DNA of 64,000 nt, taken from positions 6,141,815 through 6,205,814 of the forward strand of contig NC_020054.1 of assembly GCF_000331105.1 (NCBI RefSeq), read 5' to 3'. Below the pieces are notes generated by a model. It was not told the DNA's origin and searched no databases. It saw nothing but the letters and a program-made list of their open reading frames with translations. Position numbers and translations under genes: made by a program. This document shows, piece after piece, positions 9,132-18,221 of this stretch (positions are counted from its first letter, which is position 1; every line of letters starts with the position of its first letter). The DNA is from Fibrella aestuarina BUZ 2. GTDB taxonomy: Bacteria; Bacteroidota; Bacteroidia; Cytophagales; Spirosomataceae.

Positions 9132-10322
9132 ATGCTATCGTTCTTTAAGAAGCCGCTCTTCAGCGATTTCCGTTTTATCTTCGGTGTCTTTGCCGTTCTG
9201 GCGTTGTTTGTTAGTATCCGTACGGTATTCATTACCCAGTCGAACAACTACCTAATTTTTTACCATACGCTCGATCACCTCATCGAAGGAACCGACCTGT
9301 ATGCCAAATACCCGGCCGAGTATGAAGACCGCAACCACTACGCGCCGAGTTTTGGGGCGCTCTTCTCACCGATTTTCCTGCTTCCTTATTCGGTAGGGCT
9401 GTTTCTGTGGCATTTCCTGTTTACGGGCATCTGGGTCTATGCCGTCTATCGTCTGCCCCTCTCCCACCGGCAGAAGGTAGTGATGTACTGGTTTTGCATG
9501 CAGGAGCTGTTTACGGCCGTGGCCAATAGCCAGACCAATCCACTCATTACTGCCATTCCGATCTTCACGTTTCTGGCTTTTGAAAAGCGGCAACCCGTTT
9601 GGGCGGCGTTTTTTCTGCTGTTGGGTTTCAACATTAAAATCTACAGCCTGGTTGGCGGAGCCCTGTTTCTGCTCTATCCGCAGAAGGGCAAATTCCTGCT
9701 CAGTATGGTGGGATGGGGCGTGGCGATGGCGCTGTTTCCCCTCCTGTTCACCACACCCGATAGCCTGCTTTGGCAATACCAAAACTGGCTGACGGAGCTG
9801 CTCAACAAGTCGGATGGCGACAAGTGGCTTAACCTGTCCATTCACCGCCTTATCCACCAGACCATTTCGCCCGACATTTCCAACACGGCCATTATCGCCA
9901 TGGGGGTGGTGGTGTTCTGTTCGGTGCTGGTCTACGTGCAGCGCTACAAGGAGCTATGGTTCCGGATGATGCTGCTGGCTTCGATCCTGATCTTCCAGGT
10001 CATTTTCAACCCCATTGCCGAGTCGCCGGTATTTATCGTGGCCGTCACGGGCGTCATGATCTGGTGGTTTTATAGCCCCAAAACCTGGTACGACCGCGCC
10101 ATGCTGATCGGCTGTTTCATCTTCACGGTAATGTCGCCCTCCGACCTGTTCCCCAAGGTGTGGCGCGACGAGTTTGTGAAGCCCTACGTGCTCAAAGGCC
10201 TGCCCTGTGTGCTCATCTGGTTCCGGCTTATCTACCTGATGCACCGCTACGCGCTGGGCAAAGCCCCCGTCCCCAACTATGACGACGACCAACCACTATC
10301 GGTGTCGCCGCAATTAAGCTGA
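9132..10322 (+). CDS. Multi-pass membrane protein, GT87/DUF2029-like glycosyltransferase
   Basis: About 396 residues with at least eight to ten hydrophobic segments and an early loop SNNYLIFYHTLDHLIEGTDLYAKYP. An acidic aromatic loop plus DLY after the first helix is characteristic of DUF2029/GT87 polyprenyl-phosphate-mannose-dependent glycosyltransferases. A second typical feature is the NLSIHRLI region in the middle. The frame is open from 9075, but I prefer the ATG at 9132 (MLSFFKK), because the extra 19 codons are charged and lie upstream of the first helix. TACTTTTG, a -7-like element, ends five bases before this ATG. Sugar donor and acceptor are unknown. Confidence 0.75.
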   Translation: MLSFFKKPLFSDFRFIFGVFAVLALFVSIRTVFITQSNNYLIFYHTLDHLIEGTDLYAKYPAEYEDRNHYAPSFGALFSPIFLLPYSVGLFLWHFLFTGIWVYAVYRLPLSHRQKVVMYWFCMQELFTAVANSQTNPLITAIPIFTFLAFEKRQPVWAAFFLLLGFNIKIYSLVGGALFLLYPQKGKFLLSMVGWGVAMALFPLLFTTPDSLLWQYQNWLTELLNKSDGDKWLNLSIHRLIHQTISPDISNTAIIAMGVVVFCSVLVYVQRYKELWFRMMLLASILIFQVIFNPIAESPVFIVAVTGVMIWWFYSPKTWYDRAMLIGCFIFTVMSPSDLFPKVWRDEFVKPYVLKGLPCVLIWFRLIYLMHRYALGKAPVPNYDDDQPLSVSPQLS

Positions 10323-10369
10323 ACGCACCGGCTCCAGGTACGTTGCTTTGGCGGCGACTGGGTACGTTA

Positions 10370-11086
10370 TCAGCGTGCCTGTCCGCTGCTGCGTAGCATC
10401 TCGTCGGCAATGGTTCGGGTGGTTTCCCACGAAAACGGAATCCAGTCGTCGTAGGCGGCGTCGAGCAGTTCGGTGGCCGACTCCGCTGCCGTTACCTTGT
10501 AATCGAACTTGGGCATGCCGCTGACGATGTAGCCGGGGTAATAATAAACCAGGCCCTGCTGACGGGCGAATTCGATCTTTTGCAGCATAAGCACTTTGCC
10601 GAGGCTGTAGCGCCGATAGTCGGGGTCATAGACGTTCATGATGCCCGCAATGGTCTGGTTACCCCGGTCAAAGATGCCCACGGCGATCAGGCGCTCCTGA
10701 TCCCGAATCTCAAGCCCCCAGGTGTCAAACTCCGTAAACAGCGGGCCGCTGTAGAGGCTTTCTTCGATGCTCGCCGGTGCGTCGAAGTCGATGTGTTGCC
10801 GGTAGCGGGCATGCAGTTCCTTTATCTCATCGGTCAGCAGGAAGGGTTTGGCCTCGAAGCGAAACCGCGCCGTTCGGCTCAGTAGCTGCCGCTGGGTTTT
10901 GCCAAACTGCACCCGCTCCAGGTCGATCCGTAGCCAATGCACGGGATACAGTTTCTCCTCTAAGACCAGAAAGTTGCACGTAAACACGTTCTGGTGCATT
11001 CGGAAATAACCCATACTCAGAAACAGATCGAGATCCTGCCCCTTCATGCTGCGATGTGGTCGGTTGGGCGCCGGTTGTGGGGGCAC
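10370..11086 (-). CDS. Arginyl-tRNA-protein transferase-like (ATE/Bpt C-terminal type) protein
   Basis: About 238 residues from GTG at 11086, or 225 from ATG at 11047 (MKGQDLDLF). The end contains YYYPGYIVSGMPKFDYK, close to the YYxGYxI...PKMxYK signature of the C-terminal GNAT domain of arginyl/leucyl-tRNA-protein transferases, and MNVYDPDYRRYSLGKVLMLQKIEFA resembles their AYFDPxxxxxSLGxxxxLxxI motif. The family's Cys-rich N-terminal half is missing, so it may not act in the N-degron pathway. It follows the GNAT-like gene by nine bases on the same strand, so the two are very likely co-transcribed. Its exact substrate is uncertain. Confidence 0.65.
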   Translation of the reverse strand: MPPQPAPNRPHRSMKGQDLDLFLSMGYFRMHQNVFTCNFLVLEEKLYPVHWLRIDLERVQFGKTQRQLLSRTARFRFEAKPFLLTDEIKELHARYRQHIDFDAPASIEESLYSGPLFTEFDTWGLEIRDQERLIAVGIFDRGNQTIAGIMNVYDPDYRRYSLGKVLMLQKIEFARQQGLVYYYPGYIVSGMPKFDYKVTAAESATELLDAAYDDWIPFSWETTRTIADEMLRSSGQAR

Positions 11087-11095
11087 CCGTATGCG

Positions 11096-12304
11096 TTAGA
11101 TAACCCGGTGCCGTTTGAATTCCTTCGTGCGGTCAAACAGATACCGGTAGGTGATGTGGCGTTTGCTGATTTTACCGCCCAGCATCTTGGAGAACCGGAT
11201 CATCCGAACGTTGAAATCGCCGATCCAGTTCAGTTCTAACGCGCTGAATTGATGCTTTTTACCGCCCCACACTTCGCGCGACGGATAGGCAATGGCGATG
11301 GCCGACTCGATACCTTTCCCCTGAAAATCAGGCACAACGCCGAAGATCAGGCCGAAGGCTTTGTTGGTCGGCTTAAACAGTTTGTGGTACAGGAACGTGA
11401 GTTTGCCGCGCAGGTCCATCTTGCCGTTTACGTGCTTGAAATACTGGTTCAGTTCGGGCAGCATGATGAAAAAAGCCACCGGCTGACGTGACTCCCCCGT
11501 GCCGTGGTAGCCAAACCAGATCAGGTTTTCTTCCATCACCGGCTTCATCTTGTTCATCAGCGACAGCGCTTTGTCGGCCGTCATGTCGGGCGTACCCAGA
11601 ATTTTTGCCCAGGCTTTCGTGTAGATCTCGGCAAAGTCGGCGGCGTATTGGGGCAGCTTATTTTTCTGAATGTGCTCGAAGGTGTATTCGGGGTTGTCGA
11701 GGATAGCCTGCGCCCGGTCGAGCACTTTCTGCTGCATGCCGTTGGCCATCAGTTCGTCGTAGTGGATTGCCAATGAAAACGTATGCTGCTGGAAGTAATC
11801 CCGGAAACCGTAGTTCTCGAAAAAGGGCACGTAATAGGCCTTCGTGTAGGGCATGCCATAGTTGGGCTCTTTATCAAACCCTTCCACCAAAAGCCCCCAC
11901 CAGCGGTCGCGGTCGCCGAAATTGATGGGGCCTTCCATGGCCTCCATGCCCCGTTGGGCAAGCCAGTCGCGACAGGCATCCAGCAGTTGGAAAGCCGCAG
12001 CCTGGTCGTCAATGCATTCAAAAAAGCCCATGCCGCCCGTCGGTTGGTCTTTCTCGGCTTTGAGCGTCTTCTGGTTCACAAAGGCAGCAACCCGACCCAC
12101 AGTCTGCCCGGCCTCATCCTTCAGGAGCCAACGAATGCACTCACCGCCCGCTTCAAACAGCTTGTTGCGTTTGGGGTCAAAGACAATCTCGATGTCATCA
12201 TCCAGGGGCCTGATCCAGCAGGGGTCATTTTTGTAAAGCCGAACCGGCAATTGTAGAAACTCGGTACGAAGAGCCGCATCCTGGCCCACTTCTATCAGTT
12301 GCAT
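11096..12304 (-). CDS. GNAT-like conserved protein
   Basis: 402 residues, no signal peptide or membrane segment. It begins with a block typical of a conserved Bacteroidota family (VRLYKNDPCWIRPLDDDIE, then FDPKRNKLF) and has an acetyltransferase-like core (GQTVGRVAAFVNQK; GMGFFECIDD; EGPINFGDRDRWWGLL). The C-terminal half repeats a GNAT-like pattern (FGLIFGVVPDFQGKGIESA resembles the acetyl-CoA loop QxxGxG/A). I do not know its substrate. It probably forms an operon with the ATE-like gene downstream, which shares the GNAT fold. The start ATG lies inside an inverted repeat shared with cysS, transcribed divergently. Confidence 0.65.
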   Translation of the reverse strand: MQLIEVGQDAALRTEFLQLPVRLYKNDPCWIRPLDDDIEIVFDPKRNKLFEAGGECIRWLLKDEAGQTVGRVAAFVNQKTLKAEKDQPTGGMGFFECIDDQAAAFQLLDACRDWLAQRGMEAMEGPINFGDRDRWWGLLVEGFDKEPNYGMPYTKAYYVPFFENYGFRDYFQQHTFSLAIHYDELMANGMQQKVLDRAQAILDNPEYTFEHIQKNKLPQYAADFAEIYTKAWAKILGTPDMTADKALSLMNKMKPVMEENLIWFGYHGTGESRQPVAFFIMLPELNQYFKHVNGKMDLRGKLTFLYHKLFKPTNKAFGLIFGVVPDFQGKGIESAIAIAYPSREVWGGKKHQFSALELNWIGDFNVRMIRFSKMLGGKISKRHITYRYLFDRTKEFKRHRVI

Positions 12305-12307
12305 ACC

Positions 12308-12422
12308 GCAAAGGTAGTTTGTAGTTTGTGGTTTAGCGTTTGACGGTCGTTACTTACCCGGCCGGGTCGGCAACAGCAACAAAATCACAAACCGCAAACT
12401 ACGAACTACAAACTACCTTTGC
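12308..12422. repeat. Heptamer-built inverted repeat between divergent genes (locus A)
   Basis: The left arm contains TAGTTTG TAGTTTG TGGTTTA and the right arm CAAACTA CGAACTA CAAACTA. The outermost 19 bases of each arm (12308-12326 and 12404-12422) are perfect reverse complements. Each arm ends with TACCTTTG followed four bases later by the ATG of the flanking gene, so the repeat may carry both divergent promoters, although no -33 TTG is visible at the usual distance. Confidence 0.7.
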
Positions 12423-12425
12423 AGC

Positions 12426-13931
12426 ATGCAACCCCTCTCGCTTTACAATACGCTCTCCCGCCAGAAAGAACGGTTTGAACCCATTAGCGCGCCGCACGTC
12501 GGCCTATATGTGTGTGGACCTACCGTTTATAACTACGTACACCTCGGCAATCTGCGGACGTTCCTGACGTTCGACACGCTCTTCCGCTACCTGACGTTTG
12601 TTGGCTATAAGGTCAGGTACGTTCGGAACATCACCGACGTGGGGCACCTGGTCGGCGACGGCGACGAGGGCGAAGACAAAATCGGGCGCATGGCCAAGCT
12701 GGAAAAGCTGGAGCCGATGGAGATTGTGCAGCGGTATACTAATAATTTCCACGACGTACTGCTTCAGTTCAACCTGCTGCCGCCGAGCATCGAGCCCACT
12801 GCTACGGGCCACATGATCGAGCAGATCGAAGCGGTCAAGGAATTGATTGACAAAGGGCTGGCTTACGAATCGAACGGGTCGGTGTATTTCGACATCGAGG
12901 CCTATAACCGCAACGGGGGGCAATACGGGAAGCTGTCAGGCCGGATTCTGGACGATCTGCTGAACGAAACCCGCGAACTCGACGGGCAGAGCGAGAAGCG
13001 GAACCCGCTCGATTTTGCGATCTGGAAAAACGCCGCGCCGGAGCACCTGATGCGGTGGCCCTCGCCCTGGGGCATGGGTTTCCCCGGCTGGCACTTAGAG
13101 TGCACCTGCATGAGTACCAAGTACCTGGGCACCCAGTTTGATATTCACGGTGGCGGTATGGACCTGAAGTTCCCGCACCACGAATGCGAAATTGCGCAGG
13201 GCCACGGCCTCAACGACCACGACCCGGTGCGCTATTGGATGCACTCCAACATGCTGACCGTCAACGGGCAGAAGATGAGTAAGTCGCTGGGCAATTCGTT
13301 TCTGCCGTCGGAGTTGGTTTCGGGCAATCACCCGCTGCTCGACCAAGGCTACAGCCCGATGACGGTTCGGTTTTTTATGCTCCAATCGCACTACCGCAGC
13401 ACGCTCGACTTCTCGAACGAAGCGCTGAAAGCCGCCCAGAAAGGGTATCGGCGGCTCATCAACGGCCTGCGGTTACTGAAAGCCATGACGTTTGAGGCCG
13501 ACGCCGACGTGCCCATCGACCCGAAACACAGCGAGGAAATTGCTAACTACAGGCAGGCGCTGTACGATGCGCTTAACGACGACCTGAACACGGCCGTCGC
13601 CATTGGGCATCTCTTCAGCTTGCTAAAGAAAATCAATCAACTCGACACCCGGCAGCTCACGATGGGGCAGTTGGGCGAGGAGGCGTTCGATCTACTCAAA
13701 AACACCTTCGTGCAGTTTATCGAAGACGTGCTGGGCTTGCAGGAAGAACCCATCGGATCGCCGCACCGCCCCACCCCGGCTGCGATGATCACGGGCATGC
13801 TCGACCTGTATCGCGAGTACAAAACTCAACGTCTCTACGACAAAGTGGATCAGGTACGTACCTACTTCAAAGCACAGGGGCTGGTGATCCGCGACATGAA
13901 ACACCGCATCGACTGGGCCTACGAAGAATAG
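12426..13931 (+). CDS. cysS: Cysteinyl-tRNA synthetase
   Basis: 501 residues, full length for the family. It charges tRNA-Cys in the cytoplasm. The class I HIGH-type motif is HLGN in [17 protein letters not shown], whose Cys is a zinc ligand. The other zinc ligands are visible as WHLECTCMS and [10 protein letters not shown], and the KMSKSLGN loop is intact. The start ATG sits five bases after a TACCTTTG element. A XisH gene follows after five bases in the same direction, so readthrough into the XisH/XisI pair is likely. Confidence 0.97.
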   Translation: MQPLSLYNTLSRQKERFEPISAPHVGLYVCGPTVYNYVHLGNLRTFLTFDTLFRYLTFVGYKVRYVRNITDVGHLVGDGDEGEDKIGRMAKLEKLEPMEIVQRYTNNFHDVLLQFNLLPPSIEPTATGHMIEQIEAVKELIDKGLAYESNGSVYFDIEAYNRNGGQYGKLSGRILDDLLNETRELDGQSEKRNPLDFAIWKNAAPEHLMRWPSPWGMGFPGWHLECTCMSTKYLGTQFDIHGGGMDLKFPHHECEIAQGHGLNDHDPVRYWMHSNMLTVNGQKMSKSLGNSFLPSELVSGNHPLLDQGYSPMTVRFFMLQSHYRSTLDFSNEALKAAQKGYRRLINGLRLLKAMTFEADADVPIDPKHSEEIANYRQALYDALNDDLNTAVAIGHLFSLLKKINQLDTRQLTMGQLGEEAFDLLKNTFVQFIEDVLGLQEEPIGSPHRPTPAAMITGMLDLYREYKTQRLYDKVDQVRTYFKAQGLVIRDMKHRIDWAYEE

Positions 13932-13936
13932 CGGGT

Positions 13937-14365
13937 ATGGCAAAAGATATGTTCCATGAGGCGGTGCGGGTTGCATTGGAAGCAGATGGCTGGCGCATTA
14001 CCCATGACGGCTATCGCCTCGTTACCGACTTATTGAAAGATGCTCTTACGGTTGACCTAGGCGCAGAAAAGTTGATAACCGCAGAGAAAGGACTTCACAA
14101 AATAGCCGTTGAGGTAAAGAGTTTCCTTGGCGATTCACTTGTTTATGATTTTCACAGCGCCTTGGGCCAAATGTTAATGTATCAGGTCAACATCGAATTA
14201 CAGGAACCGGATCGACTATTGTACCTGGCGATTCCTGAACCGGCCTATGAACGAATGAACCGGCAGCGTGTTTTTGCAGTAGTCGCCGCGCGTTACAAAA
14301 TCAATTTTGTTATTTACGAGCCGATTAGCAGGCAAATTGTCAAATGGATAGCGCACAACGAATAG
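13937..14365 (+). CDS. xisH: XisH family protein (nuclease-fold)
   Basis: 142 residues, normal length for XisH, described as a controlling factor for excision of the fdxN element in heterocystous cyanobacteria. Matching blocks are KDMFHEAVRVALEADGW, ITHDGY and YDFHSALGQMLMYQ. AEKGLHKIAVEVKSF, after VDLGAEKL, has the Asp...Glu-x-Lys layout of PD-(D/E)xK nucleases, so DNA or RNA cleavage is possible though unproven. It begins five bases after cysS and overlaps xisI by 22 bases. Codon use is less GC-rich than in cysS, suggesting acquisition by transfer. No fdxN-type element or recombinase is visible here, so an excision role is doubtful. Confidence 0.88.
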   Translation: MAKDMFHEAVRVALEADGWRITHDGYRLVTDLLKDALTVDLGAEKLITAEKGLHKIAVEVKSFLGDSLVYDFHSALGQMLMYQVNIELQEPDRLLYLAIPEPAYERMNRQRVFAVVAARYKINFVIYEPISRQIVKWIAHNE

Positions 14366-14694
14366 GCCATTATGCCGCCATCGTGAGTCAGTATTTGGCG
14401 GAGCATGAGGATCAGGAAATTGAGGGTGAGTCATACCGTCGGGTGGTGATCGTAGACCGGGACCACCACCACTATCAATTAGTTGCTACGGGTTGGGTGA
14501 CGCCCAGCCGCTTTGTTGATGCCTTATTAATCCATCTACAAATAAAAGCTGATGGTAAAACGTGGCTGTTGGAAAACAGCACTGAATTGCACGTAGCTCA
14601 GGATTTAGCAGATCGCGGCATCGCTAAAGAAGACATCGTCCTGGGCTTTCATCCGCCCCAGTACAGAGCGTTGACAGGATATGCAATTGCCTAG
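14344..14694 (+). CDS. xisI: XisI family protein
   Basis: 116 residues, the partner that nearly always follows xisH. Typical blocks are YRRVVIVDRDHHHYQLV, GW, HLQIKADGKTWLLENSTE and the C-terminal GIAKEDIVLGFHPPQYR. It overlaps xisH by 22 bases, so the two are translationally coupled. It is small, soluble and without a recognised catalytic motif. A regulatory or inhibitory partner for XisH is my inference from the strict pairing. Confidence 0.9.
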   Translation: MDSAQRIGHYAAIVSQYLAEHEDQEIEGESYRRVVIVDRDHHHYQLVATGWVTPSRFVDALLIHLQIKADGKTWLLENSTELHVAQDLADRGIAKEDIVLGFHPPQYRALTGYAIA

Positions 14695-14808
14695 CGATGG
14701 GTACGTCCCGGCCTCGTTGCTTACCTCTATAGTGAGTAAGACTACACCGTTGGTGTAGGTGTAAGCGTTAAGTAATCAGCCAGCATTCGGTTGGCTACTT
14801 CTACCTTT

Positions 14809-15861
14809 ATGAAAAAAGCCTTTCCGGCCATAATGGCCTGTGCGTTATTCGTTGCCGCCTGCGACGATAAGAAAAACCAGTCGTCAGAAGCGACCGAATC
14901 AGGATCAACCATGGTAGCCGCTCCGGCCTTCTCGAGTGACTCAGCTTATGCCTTTATTGAGCAGCAACTGGCGTTTGGCCCGCGTGTACCCAACACGCCT
15001 GCTCACGTGCGCGGCGGCGACTACATCGCGGCGAAGCTGAAAGCCTACGGCTGTGAGGTTACCGAGCAGCCGTTTACGGCAAAAGCCTGGGATGGCACCA
15101 TCATCAAAGGCCGCAACATCATCGGCAGTATCAATCCGGCGGCAGCCAAACGCATCCTGTTTTCGTCGCACTGGGACAGCCGCCCCCGCGCCGACAACGA
15201 TAGCCTCGCGGCCAACCACACTAAGCCCGTGGCGGCGGCCAACGACGGCGCCAGTGGCGTAGCGGTCCTGCTCGAAATGGCCCGTACCATTCAGCAGGCG
15301 AAAACCAAACCAACCGTAGGCATCGATCTGGTCTTTTTTGATGCCGAAGACTGGGGCGACGGCGATGAAGCGGGGAACGATAAAGAAAAGGTTGGTGGTA
15401 AGGTCGATCAGGCAGCCTCCGAGATTGATTATATCGGCTTTTGCTTGGGCTCGCGTTACTGGGCTAAAAACCCGCACAAGCCCGGCTATACCGCTTATTA
15501 CGGGGTTTTACTCGATATGGTAGGCGCTAAAGGGGCTACTTTCCCCAAAGAAGGCTATTCATTGCAGTTTGCGCCAAGTGTTGTGCAAACTATCTGGAAC
15601 ACGGCTAGCCAATTAGGTTATAGCCAGTTCTTCACCGATACCAATGGGGCACCCATTCTTGATGATCACATCGCCCCCAATACCATTGCCAAAATCCCGG
15701 TTGTCGATATAATTCATCAGCAAAGCAACGGCTTAAGTACTTTCTTCCCCGATTGGCACACTACCGAAGATGATATGCGTAACATCGACCGGAATACGCT
15801 CAAGGCCGTTGGGCAGACGCTGATTCAGGTTGCCTACAACGAACAGCCCGATGCTGCCTAA
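14809..15861 (+). CDS. M28 family zinc peptidase / glutaminyl-cyclase-like lipoprotein
   Basis: 350 residues from ATG at 14809 (MKKAFPAIMACALFVAAC gives a lipoprotein signal). The frame is open from 14791, but those six codons precede the signal. Zinc-site motifs of M28 are present in order: HWDSRPRAD, ANDGASGVAVLLEMAR, FFDAEDWGDG and the final HTTEDDM. The FDAEDWG form and QQLAFGPRVPN near the start are those of the glutaminyl-peptide cyclotransferase branch. It probably acts in the periplasm or on the surface, either as an aminopeptidase or in forming N-terminal pyroglutamate. A small lipoprotein gene follows after one base. Confidence 0.88.
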   Translation: MKKAFPAIMACALFVAACDDKKNQSSEATESGSTMVAAPAFSSDSAYAFIEQQLAFGPRVPNTPAHVRGGDYIAAKLKAYGCEVTEQPFTAKAWDGTIIKGRNIIGSINPAAAKRILFSSHWDSRPRADNDSLAANHTKPVAAANDGASGVAVLLEMARTIQQAKTKPTVGIDLVFFDAEDWGDGDEAGNDKEKVGGKVDQAASEIDYIGFCLGSRYWAKNPHKPGYTAYYGVLLDMVGAKGATFPKEGYSLQFAPSVVQTIWNTASQLGYSQFFTDTNGAPILDDHIAPNTIAKIPVVDIIHQQSNGLSTFFPDWHTTEDDMRNIDRNTLKAVGQTLIQVAYNEQPDAA

Positions 15862-15862
15862 C

Positions 15863-16246
15863 ATGAACCGGATCCTTTCTGCCACCGCCCTTTTGGCGGT
15901 TTGCCTAAGTTGCTCAGGCCCCGACAGCCTTGGCAAGCTCAACCTGAAAGCCTGGCGCGACGATCGTGGCGCCTGCAACGGGGTACGTCCCGGTCTGCTT
16001 GATGACTTCATGGCGGTCCGCGATCAGATCAAAGGCATTCATTCCAATGATCTGGGCAAAATGCTCGGCCGCCCCGACATCAACCAGATTACCGACCGCA
16101 ACCAGAAACTGTACATCTATTACGTCGAGAAAGGACCGCAATGCGATGGCAACGTCGGGGCCAAATCGAATGCCAAGAGCGTCGCCCTGCGCGTCAATGC
16201 CGTTGGCCTGGTTTCAGAGGTAACGATTCAAAACGGAATCCCATGA
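15863..16246 (+). CDS. Small lipoprotein of unknown function
   Basis: 127 residues from ATG at 15863, one base after the M28 stop, so the two genes form an operon. MNRILSATALLAVCLSC is a lipoprotein signal. The mature part contains RPGLLDDFMAVRDQI, DLGKMLGRPDINQITDRNQKLYIYYVEKG and two Cys, a layout reminiscent of small outer-membrane-assembly (SmpA/BamE-like) modules: LGxPD followed by a YYV strand. I do not assign a function. The gene ends at a strong bidirectional terminator. Confidence 0.75.
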   Translation: MNRILSATALLAVCLSCSGPDSLGKLNLKAWRDDRGACNGVRPGLLDDFMAVRDQIKGIHSNDLGKMLGRPDINQITDRNQKLYIYYVEKGPQCDGNVGAKSNAKSVALRVNAVGLVSEVTIQNGIP

Positions 16247-16267
16247 GGAGCACCTCGCTGGGCTAAC

Positions 16268-16331
16268 AAAAAAGCGTCCCTGGTCGTTGAAGTCGTTTGC
16301 TGATGACTTCCAGACCAGGGACGCTTTTTGT
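16268..16331. terminator. Bidirectional terminator
   Basis: AAAAAGCGTCCCTGGTC (from 16269) pairs with GACCAGGGACGCTTTTT, with an inner GAAGTC/GACTTC stem. A tracts on the left and T tracts on the right allow termination of both converging genes. Confidence 0.9.
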
Positions 16332-16346
16332 TGGACTTCTAAGCGG

Positions 16347-16934
16347 CTAGAGGTAAAACTTCTTCCGGCTGATCATCTCCTCGACGACATCAGGCACCAT
16401 GTAGCGAATCGGCCGGTTAGCCCGCACGGCATCGCGGATAAACGTCGCCGAAATATCGAGCAACGGAGCCGACACAAGCCGCACGTTGGGGTGTTCCCGA
16501 AACAGGCTCGCTGTGGCCACGATTCCATTACGCAGGGGGCGTGGGTACACATACAGCCCGAATTCATCCAAGATACGCTCGTAGGCCTTCCAGTTGGCAA
16601 ATTGGTCGAGGTTGTCTTCGCCCATGATTAGCCGAAAGGTGTGCTGCGGAAACTTCTCACGCAACCGATCCAGCGTATCGATCGTGTAGCTGGGTTTGGG
16701 CATCGAGAACTCAATGTCGGTCGCCTTCAGCCGACTGTTATCAGCAATAGCCCGTTCCACCATATCGAGCCGGTCAAACTCGTGCAGCAGACTTTTCGTC
16801 TTTTTGAACGGGTTCTGCGGCGACACCACAAACCAGACCTGTTCCAAGTCGGTTGTGTGAGCCATTGTGTTGGCGATAATCAGGTGGCCAACGTGAATGG
16901 GATTAAACGAGCCAAAGAAAAGTCCGATTGTCAT
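16347..16934 (-). CDS. nadD: Nicotinate-nucleotide adenylyltransferase
   Basis: 195 residues. It transfers AMP from ATP to nicotinate mononucleotide in NAD synthesis. The nucleotidyltransferase signature GSFNPIHVGHL is at the N-terminus, followed by FVVSPQNPFKK and the C-terminal ISATFIRDAVR motif. Length is standard. It lies 21 bases after gmk on the same strand, so the two nucleotide-metabolism genes probably form an operon. Confidence 0.95.
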   Translation of the reverse strand: MTIGLFFGSFNPIHVGHLIIANTMAHTTDLEQVWFVVSPQNPFKKTKSLLHEFDRLDMVERAIADNSRLKATDIEFSMPKPSYTIDTLDRLREKFPQHTFRLIMGEDNLDQFANWKAYERILDEFGLYVYPRPLRNGIVATASLFREHPNVRLVSAPLLDISATFIRDAVRANRPIRYMVPDVVEEMISRKKFYL

Positions 16935-16955
16935 ATCGAAGCGGAAAAGGCGCAG

Positions 16956-17555
16956 CTAGATTTCAGCCCCTTTGGCAGGTACCACATTCTTCTGCAGAAA
17001 ATCGTCGATCAGCTTCTGGGATTTCTGGTAGGAATCCTCGAGCTCATCGTTCACCAGAATCACGTCGAACTGATTTTGAAATGACATCTCGAAGTGCACC
17101 TTGAACAGACGCTTCGAGAGGCTGTCTTCGGTCTCGGTGTTTCGGCCAATAAGCCGTTGCCGTAGCGTTTCTTCGTCGGGGACTTTTACAAAAACAGCCA
17201 ACGCACGGTCGCCGTAGTATTTCTTCAGCTTCAGTCCGCCCTGCACGTCGACGTCGAACAAAACGTGTTTACCACTCGCCCATACCCGCTCGATTTCCGA
17301 CTTAAGCGTGCCGTAGAACGCCCCTACGTAGACTTCTTCCCACTCGACAAACTCATCGTTATCGATCTTCTCTTTAAACTCGTCTGGAGTCAGGAAGTAA
17401 TAATCCTTGCCATTCTGTTCGGCACGGCCGCGGCGGTCGCGGGTACAGGCTGAAATTGAGAAGCCTAAATTGTCATTGGTATTGAGCAAGTGCCGGACGA
17501 TGGTTGTCTTACCGGAGCCGGATGGTGCCGAAAAAATAATGAGTTTGCCTTCCAA
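16956..17555 (-). CDS. gmk: Guanylate kinase
   Basis: 199 residues. It phosphorylates GMP to GDP. The P-loop is [11 protein letters not shown] near the N-terminus, followed by CTRDRR (GMP binding), [18 protein letters not shown] and LFDVDVQGG. The only start in frame near the conserved N-terminus is a TTG at 17555; upstream the frame closes without an ATG, so an unusual TTG start is likely. nadD follows on the same strand. Confidence 0.95.
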   Translation of the reverse strand: MEGKLIIFSAPSGSGKTTIVRHLLNTNDNLGFSISACTRDRRGRAEQNGKDYYFLTPDEFKEKIDNDEFVEWEEVYVGAFYGTLKSEIERVWASGKHVLFDVDVQGGLKLKKYYGDRALAVFVKVPDEETLRQRLIGRNTETEDSLSKRLFKVHFEMSFQNQFDVILVNDELEDSYQKSQKLIDDFLQKNVVPAKGAEI

Positions 17556-17890
17556 AGGGATTGCTGTTTTGAGTGATCACTGATTTACTCAGGGTGGTCA
17601 GTCAGACAAAAGTACAAAAATCCGGGCAGCCGGGCTTCACCCCCGCTGTCTGTCAGGTACGTTGTAACGCAACTACCCTATCCGGTTCGTTGGAAGCGAC
17701 AACGCGCGAATGGCCGAATACGCTAAATCAAAACTCGACGCTTACAAGGAGGCTTTTGAGCGAAAGGCATCCGCTCAGGGGTACCGCGCCGTAACGTTGT
17801 CGCCGCGTCATACGGGTTGCCGCCTTTGTTTACAACACGTGCAACCAGTTGACGATCAACACATCCTTCACCGTTAAACGCTGCTATGCC
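17556..17890. other. Intergenic region between divergent gmk and lipoprotein genes
   Basis: Contains one GGTACGT copy (17656-17662) and presumably both promoters. A 73-codon open frame at 17573-17794 has no recognisable features and I do not call it. Confidence 0.3.
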
Positions 17891-18196
17891 ATGCTGCACA
17901 TGCGCCCCCTTCTCCTGTCAACGGCTCTGCTACTAAGCCTGATTTTTGGTTGCAAAAAATCGAGTGATCCCGCCGCCAATTCGTCCTGTACGCAGGCCAA
18001 CATTACCGAAAAAGCCAACGCCTATTCAGCAGCTATCCAGACGTATTCCAACGCCCCAACAAACGCAAATTGCAAAGCTGTAGTGGTCGCCTACGATAAT
18101 TACCTGGCCGTAGCTCAGAACTGTTCTTCCGTCACGCAGGCTAGTGTCACTGCCATTCAGCAAGCTCGCGCCGATTTAGCTAAAACTTGCCAATGA
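17891..18196 (+). CDS. Small lipoprotein, Ala/Asn-rich helical
   Basis: About 101 residues from ATG at 17891 (or 98 from 17900). The signal LLLSTALLLSLIFGC with CKKSSD after it is a clear lipoprotein signal with a basic +2 region. The mature part is an amphipathic helical stretch (KANAYSAAIQTYSNAP, AYDNYLAVAQNC) with four Cys that could form disulphides. Similar short Cys-containing lipoproteins are common in Cytophagales and have no assigned role. A strong terminator follows. Confidence 0.7.
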   Translation: MLHMRPLLLSTALLLSLIFGCKKSSDPAANSSCTQANITEKANAYSAAIQTYSNAPTNANCKAVVVAYDNYLAVAQNCSSVTQASVTAIQQARADLAKTCQ

Positions 18197-18221
18197 GTAA
18201 GCTACATACGTTTAAAAAAGG

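Noticed and set aside
17573..17794. 73-codon frame between gmk and the small lipoprotein gene
   Set aside because: Lacks any signal, domain or plausible start context; overlaps the expected promoter region.
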